From contig NZ_WBZD01000017.1 in assembly GCF_009720365.1 (NCBI RefSeq), positions 1 through 64,000 of the forward strand: DNA of 64,000 nucleotides, in the 5' to 3' direction. The stretch's first letter is position 1, and each line of letters opens with the position of its first letter. Source of the DNA: Catellatospora paridis (lineage in GTDB: Bacteria; Actinomycetota; Actinomycetes; Mycobacteriales; Micromonosporaceae). Below are positions 43,272-50,139 of this stretch, one piece after another. The notes beneath the pieces were generated by a model. It saw only the letters and a program-made list of their open reading frames with translations, had not been told where the DNA came from and did no database searches. Position numbers and translations under genes: made by a program.

Positions 43272-43338
43272 CGGACCGCCGCTGCCTGCCGCGTCGCGGT
43301 GAGCGCCGCTCGGGCCGCCGCCTTCGGGCACCTCGCGG

Positions 43339-44700
43339 TCAGTAGCGCCACCGGACGGCCTCCACGAGCTGGGCGGTGGTCAGGCGGCCGAGGGTGTCGG
43401 CCTCGGCGCGGTGCACCGCGCCGAACGCGTCGAGCAGCGGCTCGCCGAGCATCGCGACCAGGCCCGCGTCGGCGCGCAGGCGCTCGGCGGCCAGCGCGGG
43501 GGAGTCCGGCAGCCGGGGTGGGCGGCGCGCCTCGGCGAGCGTGAACGGGTCGACCCGCACCTCGTCGGGCAGCCGTATGCCCGCCCCCGCGGCGTCCGTG
43601 GCCAGCGCGCAGACGGCCCCGGCCACCAGGTACGGGTTCGCCGAGCCGTCCACGCACTTGATCTCGGCGTTGGCGGCGGTGTCCCGGTGGCCGGTCGCGC
43701 CGGTGACGAAGCGCAGCGCCGCCTCCCGGTTCTCGTGCCCCCAGCACTGGTAGGCCCCGGCCCAGCGCTGCGGGGCCTGGCGCAGCGCGCTGGCCGGGCT
43801 CGGCGCGCCCAGCCCGGCCAGCGCGGGCAGCCGTTGCAGCACCCCGGCCAGCACCGACTCCCCGCGGCGCGTCATGCCGTAGGGGCCGTCGCCGCCGGAG
43901 AGCAGGTTCACCCCGCCCGCCCAGGGCGAGAAGTGCAGGTGCATGCCGTTGCCCACCTGGTCCGCGACGGACACCGGGGCGAACGAGGCGCGGAACCCGT
44001 GCCGGAACGCCAGCGCCCGGATCGTCTCCCGGACCAGCACCACCCGGTCGGCGGCGGTGACCGGGTCCGCGTGCGCGACCGACACCTCGAGTTGCCCCGG
44101 GCCGTACTCGGGATGGAACTGCTCCACCGCCACCCCCTGCGCGGCCAGCGCGGCCAGCAGGTCCCTGCCGAAGCCCGACAGCTCCGCCAGCCGCGCCATG
44201 CCATAGGCCGGACCGTCGGCCGCGGGGCTCCCGTCGGGCCTCGCCAGATACCACTCGATCTCGAACGCCATGCGCAGATGCAGGCCCGCGGCACGGGCCC
44301 GCTCGACCATGCGCTTGGCGAACAGCCGCTGGTCCACAGGGTACGGCTCGCCGTCCTGGGTCCAGCGGTCCACCGGCGCCCAGGCCCAGCCGGGCATCGC
44401 GGCCAGCACCGTCAGCGCGTCCAGGTCGGGGTGCAGGCGCAGGTCGCCGACCGGGCCGCCGATCAGGTCGCCGGCGGTGATGCTGTCGTCGACGCAGAAC
44501 ACGTCGTGCACCGGGGACATGCCGACGCCCCACGCTGCGGCGTGGTCCAGACGCTCGGTGGGGACGCCCTTGACCCGGGTCACCCCGGCGTTGTCGACCC
44601 AGGTCAGGGCGACGGCGTGCACGCCCGCGGACGCCAGTCGGGCGGCGGCGGCCCGTGCTGCGGTGCCGCGCGCGTCGCGGTCCAGCACCGGCTCCCACAT
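43339..44700 (-). CDS. glutamine synthetase-family ligase (GlnA-like, probably not a housekeeping GS)
   Basis: The 453-residue protein keeps the GS fold: VALTWVDNAGVTRVKGVPTERLDHAA in the beta-grasp, then FEIEWYLARPDG, EQFHPEYGPGQLEVSVAHADPVTAAD, NGMHLHFSPWAGG, and NAEIKCVDGSANPYLVAGAVCALA at the ATP and glutamate sites. The divergent N-terminus and the lack of the adenylylation-loop Tyr region suggest a gamma-glutamyl-polyamine/ethanolamine or related amine ligase rather than GlnA. Neighbour to a FluG-type amidohydrolase on the same strand. The ATG at 44700 starts the conserved region; a longer in-frame start at 44904 would run through a palindromic repeat and is rejected. Confidence 0.82.
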   Translation of the reverse strand: MWEPVLDRDARGTAARAAAARLASAGVHAVALTWVDNAGVTRVKGVPTERLDHAAAWGVGMSPVHDVFCVDDSITAGDLIGGPVGDLRLHPDLDALTVLAAMPGWAWAPVDRWTQDGEPYPVDQRLFAKRMVERARAAGLHLRMAFEIEWYLARPDGSPAADGPAYGMARLAELSGFGRDLLAALAAQGVAVEQFHPEYGPGQLEVSVAHADPVTAADRVVLVRETIRALAFRHGFRASFAPVSVADQVGNGMHLHFSPWAGGVNLLSGGDGPYGMTRRGESVLAGVLQRLPALAGLGAPSPASALRQAPQRWAGAYQCWGHENREAALRFVTGATGHRDTAANAEIKCVDGSANPYLVAGAVCALATDAAGAGIRLPDEVRVDPFTLAEARRPPRLPDSPALAAERLRADAGLVAMLGEPLLDAFGAVHRAEADTLGRLTTAQLVEAVRWRY

Positions 44701-44845
44701 GCCTGAATTCTCGCTGGCCAGGCCGGACAGCGCGCCATGGACGGCCGAATTCGACCCGTTGCGGGGCGATCTTCGGTCCAGCAACGTCCTTGCGTGTTCG
44801 GTTGCGTTGCGGACGAGCGGCATCGCCTGAGCGAACCTGACACCG

Positions 44846-44919
44846 CTCCATGATCCGTTTTTGCGGACGATAGCTGCCCCTATATGGGCAACCGGCGTCC
44901 ACAAAAACGGATCATGGAG
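44846..44919. repeat. perfect 18-base inverted repeat of the GATC-palindrome family
   Basis: CTCCATGATCCGTTTTTG (44846-44863) is perfectly inverted at 44902-44919. Inside it GGACG pairs with CGTCC, and GCCC-CTATAT-GGGC forms a further stem. It lies between the start of the GS-like gene and the end of a methyltransferase gene. Confidence 0.75.
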
Positions 44920-44967
44920 TCAGCCCGTACATGCCGTCGGGCCTTTTGTCCTCTTTGTAATAGCTGG

Positions 44968-45759
44968 TCAGGAGGCTCGGCCCCGCACCGTCCAGGCTCG
45001 GGCCGTCAGGGAGATCGTGCCGTCCGGGCTGGACGGGAGCCGGGAGCGCAGCAGCTCGCGCAGTTCGGTGCGATGCGCGTCGGGCAGCCCGCGCAGGTAT
45101 CCGGGCGCGGAACCCTGCCCGCCCAGGAACGGTCCCCAGTAGTCGCCGAGGCCGGCGAAGACCGTCGGGACCTGGACGGATTCGACGGCCACCGCCGTCA
45201 GCCCGGCCTCGGTCCACAGCGCGCGCAGCGCGTCAGGGTTGCACACCGACGGGCGGCGGCCCTCGTCCCACGCGGCCGAAGCAGGGTCGAGCTCGGCGGC
45301 GGCGTCCCAGAAGTGCCGCATCATGGCCATACCCTCGGCGTAGTCCCAGACGTAGGCGGCGGCCACGCCGCCCGGCCGCAGCACCCGCGCGATCTCGGCG
45401 ACAGCCTGCGCCGGATCGGGTACGAAGTTCAGGACCAGGCCGCTGACGGCCACATCGATGCTGTGGTCGGTCAGCGGCAGGGCCCCGGCGTCGCCGACCT
45501 CGAAGCTCGACCGCGCGTCGCCGAGGCGGGTCCGCGCCAGGTCGACGAAGGTCTCGGACTTGTCCACCCCGGTGACCCGCGCGGGATCGGCCATGTCCAG
45601 GATGGTCTCGCTCAGCGCGCCGGTGCCGCAGCCCACGTCGAGCCACTCGCGTCCGGCCGGCACGCCCAGCCGCCGGAGGAAGGCCCGCGCGACGGGACGG
45701 CTCCACCGGCCCACATAGGCCTCGTAGGCGTCACCGTCGGCGAAGGTCGCATGCGTCAT
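44968..45759 (-). CDS. class I SAM-dependent methyltransferase
   Basis: The 263-residue protein opens with ATFADGDAYEAYVGRWSRPVARAFL, then has the SAM-binding motif WLDVGCGTGALSETILD near residue 38, an acidic strand VTGVDKSETFVDLAR, GDAGALPLTDHSIDVAVSGLVLNFVPDPAQAVAEIARVLRPGG and a C-terminal substrate cap. This is the UbiE/COQ5-like Methyltransf_11 type. The substrate cannot be inferred and the neighbours are unrelated. Confidence 0.85.
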   Translation of the reverse strand: MTHATFADGDAYEAYVGRWSRPVARAFLRRLGVPAGREWLDVGCGTGALSETILDMADPARVTGVDKSETFVDLARTRLGDARSSFEVGDAGALPLTDHSIDVAVSGLVLNFVPDPAQAVAEIARVLRPGGVAAAYVWDYAEGMAMMRHFWDAAAELDPASAAWDEGRRPSVCNPDALRALWTEAGLTAVAVESVQVPTVFAGLGDYWGPFLGGQGSAPGYLRGLPDAHRTELRELLRSRLPSSPDGTISLTARAWTVRGRAS

Positions 45760-46002
45760 CCGGACACGCTATGGCAATATTCGACTCCGCCTCCAGTGCG
45801 AGCAGGGCGGAACCCTGCTCTCCGGCCGGTGCCGATCCGCAAGGCCTGCGTGACGACAGCGCCCGCAGCCCCGGCAGAGATAAACGGACAAATGGGTCGT
45901 TGTTCGTAATAATGGGCGTGTAATACACAACAGCCCCCAAAAGTCTCTGTACCCTCGCCCGAGTTACGTGAGGTGACGACACGACCCCGGGGGACAGCCC
46001 GC

Positions 46003-48081
46003 ATGAACGCTCGCAAGATCGCGCTCGCCGGCGAGTCCATCCTGGTCGCGATCCTGCTCACCATCCTGGGTGTGATCGCCGCGTGCCAGCACACCGGTGG
46101 CCCGGTGCTGCCCGCCACGTCGGCCCCGCTCGGCCCGGTGATCACCGAGCCGGAGAACGCCGGCCAGCTGCTCAGCGGCGCGGACGTGCACATGGAGACC
46201 AGCCCCATGCAGGATGTCGACGCGGGCAGCGAGCACGTCTGCACCGACTGGGAGATCTGGACGGTGCAGCCGCACGAGCGGGTGTGGTTCGCCGACTGCA
46301 TCAGCGGCGTGCAGAAGACGCACACCCACTTCGGCGACGGCGTCTTCGAGAACGCCTTCGCGACGCGCCGTGACCTGCCCGGCGACCGCGACTACGAGCT
46401 GCGGGTCCGGCACAAGGACAGCAGCGGCAACCCGGCGACGGAGTGGAGCCCGTACACCTCGCGGCCGTTCCGGACCGACAAGGAGCGCAAGCCGCTGCCC
46501 GGCGCGCCGCAGTGGGTGGTGGCCCAGCCCGGGTACAAGGTCGAGGAGGTGGCGTCGGGGTTCGAGCTGCCGGTGAACATCGCCATGGTGCCCTCGCACG
46601 CCATCGCGCCCGACAAGCCGATGTTCTACGTCACCGAGCTTTACGGCACGATCAAGGTGGTGCGCGGCGACCTGAAGGTCGGGGTGTACGCCAAGAACCT
46701 GCTGAACTGGGACCCGTACGCGGACTTCCCGGGCACCGGCGAGATCGGCCTGACCGGCGTCGTGGTCGAACCGACGACCGGCGACGTGTTCGCCAGCATG
46801 CTGTACAAGGCGGGGTTGGAGTTCTTCCCGAAGGTCGTGCGCATCCACAGCGAGGACGGCGGCCTGACCGGCAAGACCGTCACCACCGTCCTGGACCTCA
46901 AGGACGATCCGCTGGTCGCCTCGCATCAGATCTCGAACCTGACCATCGGGCCGGACGGCAAGCTGTACATCCACATCGGGGACGGGTTCGTCCCGACCAG
47001 CGCGCGCGATCTCACCGACGCCCGGGGCAAGGTGCTGCGGGTCAACCTGGACGGCACCGCGCCCGAGGACAACCCGTTCTACGACCCGGCGGACAAGAGC
47101 AAGGTCAAGGACCTGGTCTTCGCGTCGGGCTTCCGCAACCCGTTCGGCGGGGCCTGGCGGGCGGCGGACGGCCAGCACTACTCGGTGGAGAACGGCTCGA
47201 CCAACAACGACCGGCTGGCCCGGATCCTCAAGGGCGCCGACTACGGCTGGAACTCCAACACCTCCAGCCTGAAGAAGAAGGCGCTCTACAACTGGGCGCC
47301 GACGCACGCGCCGGTGGGCATCACCTTCATCCAGAAGGAGGGCAACCAGACGGCCGGGTTCCCCGACACGAAGCTCGGCAACGCGTTCGTGTCCGAAAGC
47401 GGCCCGACCTACGGGACCGGTCCGCAGCTGCGGGGCAAGCGCATCGTCGAGTTCACCTTCGGCAAGGACGGCTCGGTGTCCAAGCCCAAGACCCTGGTCG
47501 AATACAACGGGTACGGCAAGACGACGGTCGCAGGCATCGCCGCCGGCCCGGACGGGCTCTACTTCTCGGGGCTCTACCCCGACCAGGGCTACAACCCGAT
47601 CCTGCCGACCGCGAAGATCTACCGCGTGCGGTACGCGCCGCAGGCGGCCGGGGCCAAGCCCAAGCCGGTGGCGGCGAAGGAGTCCTGCACCGACGGCGAC
47701 CTGCAGGTGATCGCGCGGGCGTCGAAGACCGAGGTGAAGAGCGGTACCCCGATCGGCTTCACGCTGGTGCTCAAGAACCTGTCGAAGCACACCTGCAACC
47801 GCGACATCGGGGCCGACGCGCAGGAGCTGTTCCTGATGCACGGCACCGACAAGGTGTGGTCGTCGGACCACTGCGGCGCGCCGAAGGGCAAGCAGGTCAC
47901 CGGGCTCGCGGCGGGCCGGGAGATGGTGTTCACCGTGCTCTGGAACGGCAAGTCCAGCAGCGCCTGCGCCAAGAACCAGGTGCGGGTGGCCACCGGGCCC
48001 GCGCCGGCGGCGGGGTCGTATCAGCTGTTCGCCAGGGTCGGCACCGACCGCAGTGTGCCGGTGTCGATCAAGATCAAGTAG
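46003..48081 (+). CDS. lipoprotein PQQ-type sugar dehydrogenase-like beta-propeller (paralogue of the gene at 21510-24281)
   Basis: The 692-residue protein begins with a lipoprotein signal peptide, with lipobox VIAAC near residue 28. The N-terminal module (VITEPENAGQLLSGADVHMETSPMQ) and the propeller (LPVNIAMVPS, TGEIGLTGVVVEP, FRNPFGGAWRAADGQHYSVENGS) match the crystallin-tailed protein almost residue for residue in places. Instead of beta/gamma-crystallins it ends with an Ig-like domain of about 130 residues (LQVIARASKTEVKSGTPIGFTLVLKNLSKHTC). The ATG at 46003 follows GGGGGA; a GTG/ATG ten codons earlier would break the lipoprotein signal. Sugar oxidation at the cell surface is inferred from the family. 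Confidence 0.8.
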   Translation: MNARKIALAGESILVAILLTILGVIAACQHTGGPVLPATSAPLGPVITEPENAGQLLSGADVHMETSPMQDVDAGSEHVCTDWEIWTVQPHERVWFADCISGVQKTHTHFGDGVFENAFATRRDLPGDRDYELRVRHKDSSGNPATEWSPYTSRPFRTDKERKPLPGAPQWVVAQPGYKVEEVASGFELPVNIAMVPSHAIAPDKPMFYVTELYGTIKVVRGDLKVGVYAKNLLNWDPYADFPGTGEIGLTGVVVEPTTGDVFASMLYKAGLEFFPKVVRIHSEDGGLTGKTVTTVLDLKDDPLVASHQISNLTIGPDGKLYIHIGDGFVPTSARDLTDARGKVLRVNLDGTAPEDNPFYDPADKSKVKDLVFASGFRNPFGGAWRAADGQHYSVENGSTNNDRLARILKGADYGWNSNTSSLKKKALYNWAPTHAPVGITFIQKEGNQTAGFPDTKLGNAFVSESGPTYGTGPQLRGKRIVEFTFGKDGSVSKPKTLVEYNGYGKTTVAGIAAGPDGLYFSGLYPDQGYNPILPTAKIYRVRYAPQAAGAKPKPVAAKESCTDGDLQVIARASKTEVKSGTPIGFTLVLKNLSKHTCNRDIGADAQELFLMHGTDKVWSSDHCGAPKGKQVTGLAAGREMVFTVLWNGKSSSACAKNQVRVATGPAPAAGSYQLFARVGTDRSVPVSIKIK

Positions 48082-48093
48082 TGGGCGAGGGGC

Positions 48094-49068
48094 TCAGAGC
48101 CAACCCCGCCGCACCGCCTCGGCGCCGGCCTGGAAGCGGCTCTCGACCCCGAGCCGCTTCATCAGGTCGGCCACGATCCGCCGGGCGGTGCGCCCGGACA
48201 CGCCGAGCTTGCGGCCCACCGACTCGTCGGTGTGCCCGGCGTTGAGCAGCCGCAGCACGGTGAGTTCCTGCGGGTTGAGCCCGTGCTCGTCGAGCTGGGG
48301 CGTCTCGCCGAACGGGGTGGCCAGCTCCCAGGTCTGGTCGAACAGCAGGCACAGCGCGGCGACCATGCTGCCGCTGCGGATCTCCAGCGCGCCCTTGCTG
48401 CTGTCGGCGACGTCCAGCGGCAGCAGCGCGATCTCCCGGTCGACCAGGGTCAGGCGCATCGGCACGGTCGCCACGGTGCGGCTGCGGCCGCCGATCGAGG
48501 CCATCCAGGTCGCGTACGCCAGTGTCGCCGGATCGTTGCGGCTGCTCTCCTGGTAGATGTTGCGGATCGCGACGCCGCGCTCCAGCGCCAGCTGGTTGAG
48601 CGACTTGCCGGACGCGATCGCGGTGGGCGGCAGGGCGTTGCCGGCCGTGAACGTGGCGCACTCGTGCCGCGCCGTGCGGGCCAGCTCGGCCAGCCGGTCG
48701 CGCACCGCGTCCAGGCCGTCGAGGCGCACCACCTCGTCGCGCTCGTGGCCGTTGTCGTACGCGTCGGCCACCGCGACGATGGACGCCCGGACCGTCGCGA
48801 AGTACTGCTGGCGTTCGGACAGCTCGGCCTCGACATGCGCCAGCAGCGCGGTGAGCCCCAGCTTCGGGCTGACCGCGCGCAGCATCCCCGGACGGCCCGC
48901 CGCCGGCTGGATCATCGCCCGTTCCGCGAGGAAGCCGAGCGCCTCCCTGACCCGGGACTCCGGCAGGCTGAGCGCCTCGGCGATCTCCTCGACGTCCCAG
49001 GTGGGGTGCTTCAGCATGGCCCAGTAGACAGACTCGGCCTCGGCCGACACCCCGAGTCGCTCCAGCAT
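48094..49068 (-). CDS. TrmB-like/LuxR-type transcriptional regulator
   Basis: The 324-residue protein starts with a winged-helix of TrmB type (LERLGVSAEAESVYWAMLKHPTWDVEEIAEALSLPESRVREALGFLAE) and ends with a LuxR helix-turn-helix (LNPQELTVLRLLNAGHTDESVGRKLGVSGRTARRIVADLMKRLGVESRFQAGAEAVRRGWL). The middle 180 residues look like a phospholipase-D-like sensor region of TrmB (FTAGNALPPTAIASGKSLNQLALERGVAIRNIYQE). Such two-HTH regulators are frequent beside RiPP clusters in actinomycetes. GGGGGAAG precedes the ATG at 49068. It is divergent from the RiPP operon across about 520 bases and may control it. Confidence 0.8.
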   Translation of the reverse strand: MLERLGVSAEAESVYWAMLKHPTWDVEEIAEALSLPESRVREALGFLAERAMIQPAAGRPGMLRAVSPKLGLTALLAHVEAELSERQQYFATVRASIVAVADAYDNGHERDEVVRLDGLDAVRDRLAELARTARHECATFTAGNALPPTAIASGKSLNQLALERGVAIRNIYQESSRNDPATLAYATWMASIGGRSRTVATVPMRLTLVDREIALLPLDVADSSKGALEIRSGSMVAALCLLFDQTWELATPFGETPQLDEHGLNPQELTVLRLLNAGHTDESVGRKLGVSGRTARRIVADLMKRLGVESRFQAGAEAVRRGWL

Positions 49069-49587
49069 GCTTCCCCCGTCGTCCTCAGAGCGCGCCTCGG
49101 CCACATTGTGCAACACATTCGGTCCATTGTGGAGTGGCGGAATAGGACAGCAAACGTGACCGAGAATATGACAACCGGCTTATTGGCATGAGCCGTTCGG
49201 CTGATGGTGGATCGTTACCCGGCGGTAGATGTGCGCTGCTCCGCAGCCCGCATCGCGGGTGCCCGGCCCGGGTGGGCCCGGCCCATCGGCGGCCGGCCGC
49301 GGCTGGCCGTTTCCGGCCACCTAGACCACCCTTCACCTGCCCGGACGCTCGCGAACCCGTGCGCCGCAACGGATCGCGCGCCTCGGCACCCGGGCTAGCT
49401 CCGGCGCGCCTGTCCGGATGAACCGGCCCTGAGCTGCTGTTTCTCCGCTGCGGGCGTGGACGGAAGTGGCCAGGGCCGCTTCGGTCCAATACAGAATCGA
49501 TGACACGGCGGCTTGCTGGATGCACGCTTATCCCAGAGCGAGAAAAGCACCGGAGAAAACGACCTACTAGCTTGGGGAGAAGCTGTC
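49069..49587. promoter_or_regulatory. 519-base divergent control region between the TrmB/LuxR gene and the RiPP operon
   Basis: No gene of credible length or composition lies here on either strand. CATTGTG occurs at 49104-49110 and again at 49125-49131, 21 bases apart (two helical turns), a possible regulator site near the start of the TrmB/LuxR gene. A GC-rich block with GGCC-rich inverted arms lies at about 49250-49320. The last 110 bases are lower in GC and contain TACAGA (49489) and TACTAG (near 49564) boxes that may be -10 elements for the peptide gene. No exact SARP heptad repeats are evident by eye. Confidence 0.4.
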
Positions 49588-49770
49588 ATGAAGGTCATGA
49601 AAATGTCTGTCGCAATGCGCTGCGGACTCGCCGTCGCCGCATTCTTCAGCCTCTCGGTCATCGCGTCCAATGCTGCATTCACCGGCGTACCGCAACACCG
49701 CACCGACACCGTCGCGGATGGCTTCGACTGGAGCCGGGTGCCGCAGAGCCCGACAGCCAAGACCGACTAG
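49588..49770 (+). CDS. short peptide with signal-sequence-like N-terminus
   Basis: This 60-residue peptide has a basic start (MKVMKMSVAMR), a hydrophobic stretch (CGLAVAAFFSLSVIASNAA) with a plausible cleavage site after SNA-A, and a polar 30-residue end with DGFDWSRVPQSP. GGGGAG lies seven bases before the ATG. The next genes are an 89-residue unknown protein and a SARP. It is unlikely to be the azole precursor, because its end has no Cys and few Ser/Thr. A secreted signalling peptide that acts on this cluster is possible but unproven. Confidence 0.6.
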   Translation: MKVMKMSVAMRCGLAVAAFFSLSVIASNAAFTGVPQHRTDTVADGFDWSRVPQSPTAKTD

Positions 49771-49784
49771 AACGGCACCAGGAA

Positions 49785-50054
49785 ATGCTGCTGACAATGA
49801 TCGTCCTCCGGCCGCCGGAAAGCCCCGGCATCCACCTGTCAGTCAGCGAGATCGTCGACCTGTTATGGCTCAACGCGGCTCTGTCTGACGGAGTGAAGCA
49901 CATCCACGCCCGTGCCGGCGCCGACTGTGTGGAAGTCGGCGTATTCACGGTCGCCTCCGAGCAGAGCATCTCCGACTACATCGTCCGCAAGGTCTGCGGA
50001 CGCGCGATTCACAACGTGCCGGCACTCCGCGGTTGGTCCATTCACCGGCCGTGA
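49785..50054 (+). CDS. 89-residue conserved-looking protein of unknown function, upstream of SARP
   Basis: The protein starts LLTMIVLRPPESPGIHLSVSEIVDLLWLNAALSDGVKHIHARAGADCVEVGVFTVASEQSISDYIVRKVC and ends ALRGWSIHRP. The pattern of a beta strand, helix, beta hairpin (VEVGVFTV) and helix suggests a small alpha/beta fold. The start is uncertain: ATG at 49785 or 49797, with AGGAA just upstream of the first. I do not recognise the family. Its place between a short peptide and a SARP suggests a regulatory role, and this is inference. Confidence 0.55.
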   Translation: MLLTMIVLRPPESPGIHLSVSEIVDLLWLNAALSDGVKHIHARAGADCVEVGVFTVASEQSISDYIVRKVCGRAIHNVPALRGWSIHRP

Positions 50055-50139
50055 CCCGTGCCAGACCGGCCGGCCCCGCCGCAGCCGAGTGTTCCACCGC
50101 CCGCTGGGCCCTCAGATCCCGCCGAGAGGTGCCATCGCC

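Noticed and set aside
44701-44904. Longer start of the GS-like gene
   Set aside because: The extension reads through the palindromic repeat at 44846-44919 and lacks family similarity.
49188-49421. Plus-strand open frame in the RiPP control region as a precursor peptide
   Set aside because: No ribosome site, Arg/Pro/Ala-rich composition typical of chance GC-rich frames, and no leader-core layout.
49588-49770. The 60-residue peptide as the azole/dehydroamino-acid precursor
   Set aside because: It has a hydrophobic, export-type N-terminus rather than an acidic leader, and its end has no Cys and few Ser/Thr. It is reported only as a possible signal or leader peptide.
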